The notes beneath the pieces were generated by a model. That model saw only the letters and a list, made by a program, of their open reading frames with translations, was not told where the DNA came from and searched no databases. A program made the translations under genes and the position numbers. From positions 1 to 45,718 of the forward strand of contig NZ_MVIF01000038.1 in the NCBI RefSeq assembly GCF_002086675.1: DNA of 45,718 bases, in the 5' to 3' direction. Of the stretch, positions 11,242 through 19,107 are shown one piece after another. Each line of letters opens with the position of its first letter. The first letter of the stretch is position 1. Source of the stretch: Mycobacterium persicum (GTDB taxonomy: Bacteria; Actinomycetota; Actinomycetes; Mycobacteriales; Mycobacteriaceae).

Positions 11242-12963
11242 ATGGCAGCCCGCCACCACACGCTGAGCTCGTCGATCGCCAGCCTCCACGGTGACGAGCA
11301 GGCGGTGGGGTCGCCGCTGAACGCTGCCGAACTGACTGCGCTCGCACGCACCCGGCTGTTCGGCGCCACCGGCACGGTCTTGATGGGCATCGGGGCCCTG
11401 GGCGCCGGCGCCAGGCCGGTCGTGCAGGATCCCACCTTCGGGGTCCGGCTGCTCAACCTGCCGTCGCGAATCCAGACCGTGTCGTTGACCATGACCACCA
11501 CCGGTGCGGTCATGATGGCGCTGGCCTGGCTGATGCTCGGCCGGTTCGCGCTGGACAAGCGGAAGATGTCGCGCGGCGACCTGGACCGCACCCTGCTGTT
11601 GTGGATGCTGCCGCTGCTCATCGCCCCGCCGATGTACAGCAAGGACGTCTACTCCTACCTGGCCCAAAGCCAGATCTCCCGCGACGGACTCGACCCCTAC
11701 CGAGTGGGCCCGGCGTCCGGCCTGGGTCTGGGCCACGTGTTCACGCTGTCGGTTCCCAGCCTGTGGCGGGAGACGCCGGCCCCCTACGGTCCGCTGTTCC
11801 TGTGGATCGGCCGCGGAATCTCCGCGCTGACGGGGGAAAACATTGTCGCCGCGGTGCTCTGCCACCGGTTGGTGGTGTTGATCGGCGTGGCGCTGATCGT
11901 GTGGGCCACGCCGCGGCTGGCCCGGCGCTGTGGTGTTGCCGAGGTCAGCGCGCTGTGGCTGGGCGCGGCCAATCCCCTGCTGTTCATGCACCTGGTCGCC
12001 GGTATCCACAACGAGGCACTGATGCTCGGGTTGATGCTGACCGGCGCCGAAATCGCGCTTCGTGGCATCGATTTGGCCGACTCGGGGGAAACCCCGCGCC
12101 TGATGCCCGCATCATGGCGCCCGGGCGCGGACTGGGAACCACTGGCCCTGTTGCTGGGCGGATCGATCCTGATCACGCTGTCGTCGCAGGTGAAGCTGCC
12201 TTCGCTGCTGGCGCTGGGCTTCATCACGATGGCCTTGGCTTACCGCTACGGCGGCACGATCAAAGCGCTGCTGCTGACCGGCGGCGGCATGGCGACACTG
12301 TCGACGTCGGTGATGGCCATCGTCGGATGGGCAAGCGGGCTGGGCTTCGGCTGGGTCTACACGCTGGGCACCGCCAACGTGGTGCGCAGCTGGATGTCGC
12401 CGCCGACACTGCTGGCGCTGGGCACCGGGCAGGTGGGCATTCTGCTGCGCTTGGGAGATCACACCACCGCGGTGTTGTCGCTGACGCGTGCCATGGGCGT
12501 GCTGATCATCATGGTGATGGTCTGCTGGTTGCTGCTGGCGGTGTTCCGCGGCCGGCTGCACCCGATCGGCGGCCTCGGGGTCGCGCTGGGCATCACAGTG
12601 TTGCTGTTCCCCGTCGTGCAGCCCTGGTATCTGCTCTGGGCCATCATTCCGATGGCGGCGTGGGCGACCCGCACCGGATTTCGGGTGGCCGCCATCGTCA
12701 TCCCGCTCATCGTCGGCATCTTCGGGCCGACGGCCAACGGGGACCGCTTCGCGTTGTTTCAGATCATCGATGCCACCCTGGCCAGCGCGATCATCGTGTT
12801 GGTCCTGATTGCGCTGACCTACCACCGGTTACCGTGGCAAGGACTGCCGACGGGGAACGGCGAAGCGAAACACCAGATGCTCGTCGACCCGGTGCCCGCA
12901 GCTGAGGCTTCGGTGACCCCACAGACGACGTCGGCGCCGGGCGCCTACGCTGACTCCACGTGA
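11242..12963 (+). CDS. mptB: Alpha-(1->6)-mannosyltransferase MptB
   Basis: This is a 573-residue polytopic membrane protein of the GT-C superfamily. The family adds alpha-1,6-mannose residues from polyprenyl-phosphate mannose during lipomannan/lipoarabinomannan core assembly. About a dozen hydrophobic segments are visible, and after the second or third comes the extracytoplasmic acidic loop with MYSKDVYSYLAQ, the GT-C catalytic-type motif. The downstream sequence DGLDPYRVGP and APYGPLFLWI is conserved in MptA/MptB proteins. The C-terminus is a soluble tail. The ATG at 11242 has a leaderless-type promoter. The stop overlaps the GTG of the next gene by 4 bases (GTGA), so mptB heads an operon with the ABC pair. 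The ortholog is Rv1459c. Confidence 0.88.
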   Translation: MAARHHTLSSSIASLHGDEQAVGSPLNAAELTALARTRLFGATGTVLMGIGALGAGARPVVQDPTFGVRLLNLPSRIQTVSLTMTTTGAVMMALAWLMLGRFALDKRKMSRGDLDRTLLLWMLPLLIAPPMYSKDVYSYLAQSQISRDGLDPYRVGPASGLGLGHVFTLSVPSLWRETPAPYGPLFLWIGRGISALTGENIVAAVLCHRLVVLIGVALIVWATPRLARRCGVAEVSALWLGAANPLLFMHLVAGIHNEALMLGLMLTGAEIALRGIDLADSGETPRLMPASWRPGADWEPLALLLGGSILITLSSQVKLPSLLALGFITMALAYRYGGTIKALLLTGGGMATLSTSVMAIVGWASGLGFGWVYTLGTANVVRSWMSPPTLLALGTGQVGILLRLGDHTTAVLSLTRAMGVLIIMVMVCWLLLAVFRGRLHPIGGLGVALGITVLLFPVVQPWYLLWAIIPMAAWATRTGFRVAAIVIPLIVGIFGPTANGDRFALFQIIDATLASAIIVLVLIALTYHRLPWQGLPTGNGEAKHQMLVDPVPAAEASVTPQTTSAPGAYADST

Positions 12964-13910
12964 GCTCGGCCCCCCACGCATCCCCAGGAGACTCCGTCGT
13001 AGTCCGGCTATGTGGAGTGACCAAGCGGTACGGATCCCTGACGGCCGTCTCCAGCCTCGACCTCGAGGTGCGGGCCTCCGAGGTACTGGCGCTGCTGGGC
13101 CCCAACGGTGCCGGCAAGACGACAACCGTCGAGATGTGCGAGGGCTTCGTACGCCCGGACACCGGAACCATCGAGGTGCTCGGGCTGGACCCGATCGCCG
13201 ACAACGCGCGACTGCGCCCCCGCATTGGCGTGATGCTGCAGGGCGGCGGCGGATATCCAGCCGCACGCGCCGGGGAAATGCTGAACCTGGTCGCCGCCTA
13301 TGCGGCCGACCCGATTGATCCGCGGTGGTTGCTGGACACCCTGGGGCTCACCGAGGTTGCCCAGACCACTTATCGGCGGCTCTCCGGAGGGCAGCAGCAG
13401 CGACTTGCGCTGGCCTGTGCGCTGGTGGGGCGTCCCGAGCTGGTTTTTCTCGACGAGCCCACTGCCGGCATGGACGCCCACGCCCGGCTAGTGGTATGGG
13501 AGTTGATCGACGCTTTGCGCCGCGACGGCGTGACGGTCGTACTGACCACCCATCAACTCAAAGAAGCTGAGGAACTCGCGGATCGGCTGGTCATCATCGA
13601 CCACGGCGTCACGGTGGCCGCGGGGACCCCGACCGAGCTGACACGAACCGGCGCCAAAGACCAGTTGCGGTTTACCGCACCACCGCGGCTTGAGCTGTCG
13701 CTGCTGGCCTCCGCGCTGCCGGAGGACTATCAAGCCTCCGAGTTGACGCCCGGCGAGTACCTCGTCGAGGGCCCGGTCAACCCGCAGGTACTGGCAACCG
13801 TCACCGCCTGGTGCGCGCAGATCGACGTGCTGGCCACCGATATGCGGGTCGAACAACGCAGCCTCGAGGACGTGTTCCTGGATCTCACCGGCAGGAAGTT
13901 GCGACCGTGA
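12960..13910 (+). CDS. ABC transporter ATP-binding protein (Rv1458c-like)
   Basis: This 316-residue ABC ATPase of the daunorubicin/multidrug-resistance type energises the membrane protein encoded next. Motifs seen are Walker A GPNGAGKT (about 47-54), the signature LSGGQQQR (141-148), Walker B LVFLDEPT (161-168) and an H-loop in LTTHQLKEAEE. The C-terminal 80 residues form the variable domain found in DrrA-type exporters. The GTG start at 12960 overlaps the mptB stop. The exported substrate is unknown. Its operon with mptB and its closeness to ctaA make cell-envelope or heme-related export possible, but neither can be shown from sequence. Confidence 0.9.
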   Translation: MSSAPHASPGDSVVVRLCGVTKRYGSLTAVSSLDLEVRASEVLALLGPNGAGKTTTVEMCEGFVRPDTGTIEVLGLDPIADNARLRPRIGVMLQGGGGYPAARAGEMLNLVAAYAADPIDPRWLLDTLGLTEVAQTTYRRLSGGQQQRLALACALVGRPELVFLDEPTAGMDAHARLVVWELIDALRRDGVTVVLTTHQLKEAEELADRLVIIDHGVTVAAGTPTELTRTGAKDQLRFTAPPRLELSLLASALPEDYQASELTPGEYLVEGPVNPQVLATVTAWCAQIDVLATDMRVEQRSLEDVFLDLTGRKLRP

Positions 13911-14686
13911 CCGACAACACGCTGTTCCCCCCGGGAACCTTCACCCCGAACCCGCGCCCCAATGCCGTATCCCGGATGCTGGCCGCACAGTTCGGGCTGG
14001 AACTCAAACTGCTGTTGCGCAACGGCGAGCAGCTGCTGCTGACCATGTTCATCCCCATCACCTTGCTGGTCGGGCTCACGCTGCTGCCGCTCGGCTCGTT
14101 CGGGCAGCACCGCGCGGCCACGTTCGTACCGGTGATCATGGCGCTCGCCGTGGTCTCCACCGCGTTCACCGGCCAGGCCATCGCGGTCGCGTTCGACCGC
14201 CGCTACGGCGCACTCAAACGACTCGGTGCGACGCCGCTACCGGTCTGGGGAATCATCGCCGGCAAGTCACTGGCCGTGGTCGCCGTGGTATTTCTGCAAG
14301 CAATCATCTTGGGCGCAATCGGCTTTGCGCTGGGCTGGCGACCGGCACCGGCCGCACTGGCCTTGGGGGCGGCCGTCATCGCGCTGGGCACCGCGGGCTT
14401 CGCCGCGCTCGGGCTGCTGCTGGGCGGCACGTTGCGGGCCGAGATCGTGCTCGCGGTTGCCAACCTGATGTGGTTCGTGTTCGCCGGGTTCGGCGCACTC
14501 ACCCTCGAAACCACGATGATCCCGATGGCGATCAAGTGGGCGGCCCGGCTCACCCCGTCCGGCGCGCTCACCGAGGCGCTGTCGCAGGCGATGATCCTGT
14601 CGGTGGACTGGTTCGGGCTGATCGTCCTGGCGACGTGGGGAACGCTGGCGGCGCTGGCGGCGCGTCGCTGGTTCCGCTTCACCTGA
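13907..14686 (+). CDS. ABC transporter permease (Rv1457c-like)
   Basis: This 259-residue ABC-2 type permease has about six hydrophobic segments (for example LLTMFIPITLLVGLTLL and SLAVVAVVFLQAIILGAI), and a cytoplasmic loop RRYGALKRLGATPL that is typical of ABC-2 exporters. It starts at a GTG that overlaps the ATPase stop (GTGA), so the two subunits are translationally coupled. The ATPase and permease together would form a homodimeric-type exporter. The substrate is not known. A 13-bp inverted repeat follows the gene. Confidence 0.88.
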   Translation: MTDNTLFPPGTFTPNPRPNAVSRMLAAQFGLELKLLLRNGEQLLLTMFIPITLLVGLTLLPLGSFGQHRAATFVPVIMALAVVSTAFTGQAIAVAFDRRYGALKRLGATPLPVWGIIAGKSLAVVAVVFLQAIILGAIGFALGWRPAPAALALGAAVIALGTAGFAALGLLLGGTLRAEIVLAVANLMWFVFAGFGALTLETTMIPMAIKWAARLTPSGALTEALSQAMILSVDWFGLIVLATWGTLAALAARRWFRFT

Positions 14687-14710
14687 TCGGGCCCCGGTCA
14701 GCCCGTCGAT

Positions 14711-14760
14711 ATTGCCGCCATGGTCGCCGGCCTAGCTGAAACCACAGCCATGGCGGCAAT
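14711..14760. repeat. Perfect 13-bp inverted repeat between permease and ctaA
   Basis: ATTGCCGCCATGG (14711-14723) is repeated as its exact reverse complement CCATGGCGGCAAT (14748-14760) with a 24-base loop, 25 bp after the permease stop and 54 bp before ctaA. It could be a terminator-like hairpin or a pair of half-sites for a regulator. There is no U-tract. A perfect 13-bp match is unlikely by chance over this short gap. Confidence 0.6.
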
Positions 14761-14778
14761 CTCGGCGCGACGCCCGCT

Positions 14779-14799
14779 TCTACTACGTGACGTAGTTGT
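14779..14799 (+). promoter_or_regulatory. BlaI-like palindromic operator upstream of ctaA
   Basis: The core ACTACGTGACGTAGT (14782-14796) is a perfect palindrome about a central G. It sits directly upstream of the putative ctaA -10. The M. tuberculosis ortholog Rv1456c is, as I recall, one of the loci bound by the beta-lactamase regulator BlaI (Rv1846c), whose sites have TACTAC/GTAGTA symmetry. The left arm TCTACTACG is repeated exactly upstream of ctaB at 27269. Binding is inference. Confidence 0.6.
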
Positions 14800-14802
14800 C
14801 GT

Positions 14803-14808
14803 TACGAT
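14803..14808 (+). promoter_or_regulatory. -10 element for leaderless ctaA transcript
   Basis: TACGAT fits TANNNT and ends 6 bases before the GTG of ctaA, with no ribosome-binding site between, pointing to a leaderless mRNA. The palindromic operator ends 4 bases upstream of it, so a bound repressor would block RNA polymerase. Confidence 0.45.
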
Positions 14809-14814
14809 CGGGCG

Positions 14815-15771
14815 GTGGCCGTCGGACGAACGCTGATGCGGTTGGTGGACCTGCTCCCCGACCCGAGTCTGCGGGTGCAGCGCGCAATTGCCGCCGCCGT
14901 CATCGTGACCCAGGGCGGTATCGCGGTCACGGGCACGATCGTGCGGGTCACGGCGTCGGGCCTGGGTTGTCCGACCTGGCCGCAGTGCTTCCCCGGCAGC
15001 TTCACCCCGGTAGCGGTTGCCGAAGTGCCGCGGATCCACCAGGCGGTGGAGTTCGGCAACCGGATGATCACCTTCGCGGTCGTGATCGCCGCGGCGGCTG
15101 CCGTGCTGGCGGTCACCAGGGCGCGCCGGCGTCCCGAGGTGCTGGTCTACGCATGGCTGATGCCCGCGTCGACGGTGGTGCAGGCGGTGATCGGCGGCAT
15201 CACGGTACGCACCGGGCTGCTGTGGTGGACAGTGTCTGTTCACCTGTTGGCATCCATGACGATGGTGTGGCTGTCGGTGTTGCTCTACGTCAAGATCGGC
15301 GAGCCCGACGACGGGATTGTTCGCCGGCTCGTGGTCCGACCGCTGCGCGCGCTCACGGTGTTGAGCGCGGTGAATCTGGCCGCGGTCCTGGTCACCGGCA
15401 CGCTGGTGACAGCCGCCGGGCCGCATGCCGGTGACAAGAGCCCCACCCGCACGGTGCCGCGGCTGAAAGTCGAGATCAACACCCTGGTGCACCTGCATTC
15501 GTCGCTGCTGGTTTCCTACCTGGCGTTGCTGGTCGGCCTCGGATTCGGGTTGTTGGCTGTCGGTGCGGGACGGCCGATCCTGCGGCGCCTCGCCGTGCTG
15601 CTCGCCCTGGTTTTCGCGCAGGCGCTGGTGGGCATCGTGCAGTACCACATCGGGGTTCCGCCGGCGCTGGTCGCCACCCACGTCGCCGGGGCCGCAGCGT
15701 GCACCGCAGCCACCGCGGCGCTATGGGCGTCGATGCGAGAACGGGCCCAGCCCCAACCGCTCCAGAGCTGA
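14815..15771 (+). CDS. ctaA: Heme A synthase CtaA
   Basis: This 318-residue membrane protein belongs to the CtaA/Cox15 family, which oxidises the C8 methyl of heme O to give heme A for the aa3 cytochrome oxidase. About eight transmembrane helices are visible. The first extracytoplasmic loop has the cysteine pair of actinobacterial and Bacillus-type CtaA (Cys52 and Cys58 in GCPTWPQC). Next come a conserved His75 in IHQAVEFGNR and a second helix-bound His in the HLLASMTM segment. The C-terminal part contains a matching HLHSSLL and ATHVAGA. The start is the GTG at 14815. The tail overlaps the convergent gene by 51 bp. CtaB, which makes the heme O substrate, is encoded 11 kb away with the same operator. 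Confidence 0.92.
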   Translation: MAVGRTLMRLVDLLPDPSLRVQRAIAAAVIVTQGGIAVTGTIVRVTASGLGCPTWPQCFPGSFTPVAVAEVPRIHQAVEFGNRMITFAVVIAAAAAVLAVTRARRRPEVLVYAWLMPASTVVQAVIGGITVRTGLLWWTVSVHLLASMTMVWLSVLLYVKIGEPDDGIVRRLVVRPLRALTVLSAVNLAAVLVTGTLVTAAGPHAGDKSPTRTVPRLKVEINTLVHLHSSLLVSYLALLVGLGFGLLAVGAGRPILRRLAVLLALVFAQALVGIVQYHIGVPPALVATHVAGAAACTAATAALWASMRERAQPQPLQS

Positions 15772-16575
15772 CTCCACGCACACCGCGAACCGCCGCTGGC
15801 CCCGATCGCGGGCCGATGCGTCCAATCGCCGCCACCCCAACGACGGGTCCACCAGCTGCAGTTCCAGCAGCCGCGCACCGACCAGGTGGGCCCGCGCGCA
15901 GAGCAACTCACCGATGCCGACGCCGCATGCGGCCGCGGCGGCGCCCAGCGCGGCGGCGCCGATCTCCCAGGTTTCGAAATCGGGCTCACCCTGGCGCAAC
16001 ACGTCATCGTGCGAAGTGAAGGCGTGCGACGGCTGGCCCCCAAGGAAGATCAGCACCGTTTCAACGTCCGGGCCGGCCGTCTGCACCACCACCGAATGGC
16101 CGCCTTGCCGGCGTTCGGCGATATAGGCCGCGGCCGGCGAGGGATCACTGAACCGGCGGGCGCCGGTGCCGACCGTCGGGCTGATGAAGACCCGTCCGGC
16201 ATACGGCAGCCGGATCTGCTGGCCCGGCGCGCATACCTCACCGGGCACGGTCGGCACTCCCCGACTGTCCAGGTCTTCCAGATAGCCACGGTCGGCGTTC
16301 CAGGCGACCACCGAAGGGGCATTCAGCAGATTGGCCACGCTGTTGGTCCAGGGCAGGAACTCGTCGAGGCGCTCGGCGTAATCGCGGGTGGCCCGCAATA
16401 TCACCAGATGCGCGCGCGCCACGTCGGGATCGTCCCAAGGTAACCAATGGGCGTGTAACCCACGGTGGCGCAACGCCGCAACCAGCCCGACGTCGTCGCC
16501 GTCACCGGCGGGCTGCCGCGGCCAACCCGCCAGCACGACGCGCGGATGGAAGATATCCGGCCGGGCAAGCTTCAT
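15721..16575 (-). CDS. Conserved hypothetical protein (Rv1455-like)
   Basis: This 284-residue soluble protein is the positional and sequence counterpart of Rv1455 in M. tuberculosis. It starts MKLARPDIFHPRVVLAGWPRQPAGDGDDVG and has internal stretches such as FLPWTNSVANLLNAPSVVAW and FISPTVGTGARRF. The layout, with a substrate-like N-terminus and later TVLIFLGGQPSHAF, is reminiscent of ATP-grasp ligases, but I cannot identify the catalytic residues and regard that as a guess. No signal peptide or membrane segment is seen. It is divergent from qor with only 19 bp between start codons and overlaps the end of ctaA by 51 bp. Function unknown. Confidence 0.82.
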   Translation of the reverse strand: MKLARPDIFHPRVVLAGWPRQPAGDGDDVGLVAALRHRGLHAHWLPWDDPDVARAHLVILRATRDYAERLDEFLPWTNSVANLLNAPSVVAWNADRGYLEDLDSRGVPTVPGEVCAPGQQIRLPYAGRVFISPTVGTGARRFSDPSPAAAYIAERRQGGHSVVVQTAGPDVETVLIFLGGQPSHAFTSHDDVLRQGEPDFETWEIGAAALGAAAAACGVGIGELLCARAHLVGARLLELQLVDPSLGWRRLDASARDRGQRRFAVCVESALERLGLGPFSHRRP

Positions 16576-16582
16576 TGCCGGG

Positions 16583-16589
16583 CATGATA
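16583..16589. promoter_or_regulatory. Shared -10 region of the divergent qor / Rv1455-like pair
   Basis: Only 19 bp separate the two divergent ATGs. The sole AT-rich core, CATGATA, offers CATGAT 6 bases before the qor ATG. On the other strand it offers TATCAT 8 bases before the Rv1455-like ATG. Both distances suit leaderless transcripts from one nearly symmetrical -10 element. Confidence 0.35.
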
Positions 16590-16594
16590 ACCAG

Positions 16595-17572
16595 ATGCAC
16601 GCAATCGAAGTCAGTGAAACCGGCGACCCCGAGGTGTTGCGCTACGTCGAGACGGCACAGCCCGAGGCGGGCGACGGCCAACTGTTGGTCAAGGCCGAGG
16701 CGATCGGTGTCAACTTCATCGACACCTATTTCCGTTCGGGGCAGTACCCACGACCACTGCCGTTCATCATCGGCTCCGAGGTGTGCGGCACCGTGGTGGC
16801 CATCGGTGAAGGAGTCGAGAGCGCCATCACGGTGGGCGACCGGGTGGTCAGCGCTTCCGCCAATGGTGGCTACGCCCAATTCTGCACGGCGCCAGCGTTT
16901 TTGAGCGCCAAGGTACCGGACGGCGTCAGCTCCGAGGTGGCGGCGTCGGCGTTGCTGAAGGGCCTGACCGCCCATTACCTGCTGAAGTCGGTGTACCCGG
17001 TGCAATCCGGCGAAACGATCTTGGTGCATGCCGGCGCCGGCGGTGTCGGGCTGATCTTGACGCAGTGGGCCACTCACCTGGGAGTGCGGGTGATCAGCAC
17101 CGTCTCGACCCCGGAGAAAGCCAAGCTGTCCCGGGAAGCCGGTGCGGCCGAGGTTCTCGACTACCCCACCGATGCCGGGCAGTTCGCCGATCGGATCCGG
17201 GCGCTGACCGACGGAGCCGGTGTGGCGGCCGTATACGACGGCGTGGGCGCCACCACGTTCGACGCCAGCCTGGCCAGCCTGGCCGTCCGCGGGACGCTGG
17301 CGCTGTTCGGCGCCGCCTCCGGTCCGGTTCCGCCGGTCGACCCGCAGCGCCTCAACGCGGCCGGGTCGGTGTATCTGACCCGCCCATCACTGGTCCACTT
17401 CCTGCGCACCGGCGAGGAATTCGGCTGGCGCGCCGCCGAGCTGTTCGACGTCATCGGCGGCGGGGTGGTCAACGTGGAGATCAGCGGTCGGTATCCGCTG
17501 GCCGAAGCTGCCCGGGCACATCAGGACTTGCAGGGCCGCAAGACCACCGGCTCAATAGTGTTGCTGCCGTAA
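16595..17572 (+). CDS. qor: NADPH:quinone oxidoreductase Qor
   Basis: This 325-residue zinc-independent medium-chain dehydrogenase reduces quinones with NADPH. The N-terminal catalytic domain shows IGVNFIDTYFRSGQYP, the quinone oxidoreductase signature. The Rossmann fold shows HAGAGGVGLILTQWA (about 148-162), and an NADPH-binding turn follows. The zinc-ligand cysteines of alcohol dehydrogenases are absent. The ATG at 16595 is chosen because the family begins MHAIEVSETG; upstream codons belong to the divergent gene. The ortholog is Rv1454c. The genes that follow it here differ from M. tuberculosis, so qor marks the left edge of an accessory island. Confidence 0.92.
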   Translation: MHAIEVSETGDPEVLRYVETAQPEAGDGQLLVKAEAIGVNFIDTYFRSGQYPRPLPFIIGSEVCGTVVAIGEGVESAITVGDRVVSASANGGYAQFCTAPAFLSAKVPDGVSSEVAASALLKGLTAHYLLKSVYPVQSGETILVHAGAGGVGLILTQWATHLGVRVISTVSTPEKAKLSREAGAAEVLDYPTDAGQFADRIRALTDGAGVAAVYDGVGATTFDASLASLAVRGTLALFGAASGPVPPVDPQRLNAAGSVYLTRPSLVHFLRTGEEFGWRAAELFDVIGGGVVNVEISGRYPLAEAARAHQDLQGRKTTGSIVLLP

Positions 17573-17607
17573 GTCGCTGACCCGCTGCGTGAATCGACGG
17601 AGATAAT

Positions 17608-17955
17608 GTGAGCCCGGCTCATCACCCCCAGGTCAGACGGATGTTTGATCAGGCCGACGTCGTGATGTCTCTTCTGGACCAGCAAGTTCACCGGATGGAC
17701 GCCGAGGCGTTCACCGCCACACATCAGACAGGCGCCGTCGAGGTGACGGTTAATGGGCATCGACGCCTCATCGGACTCAGCATCAACCCGGGGATACTTG
17801 GCATGGGCGCCCACGACGTTGCTCGGATGATCAACGAAACCATCAGCGCGGCAACCGATTACGCGCAGGAATGCATGGCCGATGATGTTGCGGAGCTAGC
17901 GGACAGTATTGCCGACGCCCTGGCGGTGATGCGGGACCTGCCGCCTCCGGCGTAG
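17608..17955 (+). CDS. YbaB/EbfC-like, EspL-related protein
   Basis: This 115-residue protein has the two-helix plus beta-sheet pattern of the YbaB/EbfC family: an N-terminal helix MFDQADVVMSLLDQQVHRMDAEAFTA, a central strand pair GAVEVTVNGHRRLIGLSINPG, and a C-terminal helix. Mycobacterial relatives such as EspL are encoded in type VII secretion loci and have the same length. Here it is the first gene after qor and is followed by WXG100 genes and a toxin-like gene, so a role as a chaperone or regulator of that cluster is plausible but unproven. The GTG start has a GGAG ribosome site 5 bases upstream. Confidence 0.7.
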   Translation: MSPAHHPQVRRMFDQADVVMSLLDQQVHRMDAEAFTATHQTGAVEVTVNGHRRLIGLSINPGILGMGAHDVARMINETISAATDYAQECMADDVAELADSIADALAVMRDLPPPA

Positions 17956-17960
17956 GGACG

Positions 17961-18398
17961 TCAAGACACCCAGATGCGTGGATCTTCCCGGTGAGCCGAG
18001 GGTGCCTCAAGCTGATAAGCGCCGTCGGCGCCGCGGGTGTAGGGGAAGATCAGCCCGATCGCCACACCTTCGCGGTGCTCAACGCTGATCTCGATACCGT
18101 CCTGATTCGCCTCGGTCAATCTGACGTTGACCGCGACGGCGGCGGCCCGCAGGCTGTCCTTCAAGTCGGTGAGCGCGCGCCACTGCGTAGCGATCTGCTC
18201 TGCTATCGGCAGTTCACGACCGCGGGGATAGTTAGGCGCGATGGCTTGTCGTTCGCCGCCGTTGGACACCGCGAGGGCGAACGGCAGAAATTCACCCGCC
18301 GAGGCGACCCGCTCGAGCGCGAACCCGGTTGCGGCGTCGACCAACTCGTCGAGGTCGGCTTGTGCTTCCTCGGTCACGCTGTCGCGCCAACCGGCCAT
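17961..18398 (-). CDS. Hypothetical protein in the WXG100/toxin island
   Basis: I do not recognise a named domain in this 145-residue acidic protein. It begins MAGWRDSVTEEAQADLDELVDAA (a long amphipathic helix), then has FLPFALAVSNGGERQ, a central helix and two beta-like stretches ending in IEISVEHREGVAIGLIFPYTR. There is no signal peptide or membrane segment. I recall similar small actinobacterial proteins of unknown role. It is transcribed against its neighbours, with only 5 bp to the YbaB-like gene, and sits 89 bp from the divergent WXG100 pair. An accessory or immunity function is possible from position only. Confidence 0.6.
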   Translation of the reverse strand: MAGWRDSVTEEAQADLDELVDAATGFALERVASAGEFLPFALAVSNGGERQAIAPNYPRGRELPIAEQIATQWRALTDLKDSLRAAAVAVNVRLTEANQDGIEISVEHREGVAIGLIFPYTRGADGAYQLEAPSAHREDPRIWVS

Positions 18399-18487
18399 AG
18401 CTCGCCATCTCCGCTTCGTTCTAGTCGCGTGTGGACCGCCTGTGACAGTAGTCTGCGGATACGACGTCTTTTCGAGGGGTGGTCAGC

Positions 18488-18814
18488 ATGGCGGCCGAAG
18501 AGCTTCGCGTTTACTGTGCAGAGCTGGCTCACGCGTCGAAGACCACGACGGGCGCTGCCGACGAGATCGATGGCCTGCGCGACAAGCTGGGCGGGCAGAC
18601 GGACGGCCTTGCCGGCACCTGGACCGGTCAGGCAGCCAGTGCCTATCTGGATGTCTGGGCCGAGATCGACGACGAGTGCGGCCAGATGCTCGCCGACCTG
18701 CGATGGATCGGGGAATCGCTGGCAGCCGCGGCCGCCGGCTACGCCCAGATGGAGCACGCCGCGGCCGATGCTTTCGGCAGCATCAGGCCCGCTGGCCCGG
18801 TTGACGGGCGCTGA
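18488..18814 (+). CDS. WXG100-family protein
   Basis: This 108-residue all-helical protein has the WXG100 hairpin turn at GTWTGQAASAYLDVWAEI, where WTG fills the Trp-x-Gly position, flanked by two amphipathic helices. WXG100 proteins are secreted by, or act as adaptors for, type VII systems, usually as heterodimers. The ATG at 18488 has GAGGGG 8 bases upstream; a GTG at 18479 is an alternative. The next gene, another WXG-type protein, starts 2 bp after this stop, so the two are a likely heterodimer. No EccC ATPase or other secretion component lies nearby, so export would rely on a system elsewhere. Confidence 0.78.
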   Translation: MAAEELRVYCAELAHASKTTTGAADEIDGLRDKLGGQTDGLAGTWTGQAASAYLDVWAEIDDECGQMLADLRWIGESLAAAAAGYAQMEHAAADAFGSIRPAGPVDGR

Positions 18815-18816
18815 TC

Positions 18817-19107
18817 ATGGCGCGCCGCACCGTCAACGAGCATGACTTGGTGGACGCCGCCGATGCGATGCGGCAGTTTTGCCTGGTGATGAAGGATCGC
18901 CTCAACGAGGTGGCCACCGAATTGCGTGGCCTGCAACATCATTGGGAAGGTGTGGCGTTCGACGCATTTCTGGAGCGGGTGCAGCACTGGCAGGGCTGGG
19001 CGGACGAGATGAGCGAGGTGGTGTTCGACATGCACCTCAACGCGCACATCGCGCATCGCAACTATGTGCATAACGCGGAGGTTAATACCGCGATGTGGGG
19101 CGGTTAA
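18817..19107 (+). CDS. WXG100-family partner protein
   Basis: This 96-residue helical protein carries the turn HHWEGVAFDAFLERVQHW, with WEG in the Trp-x-Gly position. It starts 2 bp after the preceding WXG100 gene, the usual arrangement of EsxA/EsxB-like pairs. It contains more His and Met than typical Esx proteins (WADEMSEVVFDMHLNAHIAHRN). Its TAA stop overlaps the stop of the convergent gene in the palindrome TTAA. It probably dimerises with its neighbour; the role in toxin export or adaptor function is inference from context. Confidence 0.72.
   Translation: MARRTVNEHDLVDAADAMRQFCLVMKDRLNEVATELRGLQHHWEGVAFDAFLERVQHWQGWADEMSEVVFDMHLNAHIAHRNYVHNAEVNTAMWGG

Noticed and set aside
11185..12009. 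274-codon open frame antisense to mptB
   Set aside because: GC-rich antisense shadow: Gln/Arg/His-rich low-complexity translation, with mptB a clear conserved gene on the other strand.
14698..15681. 327-codon open frame antisense to ctaA
   Set aside because: Arg/His/Gln-rich shadow opposite a well-supported membrane protein.
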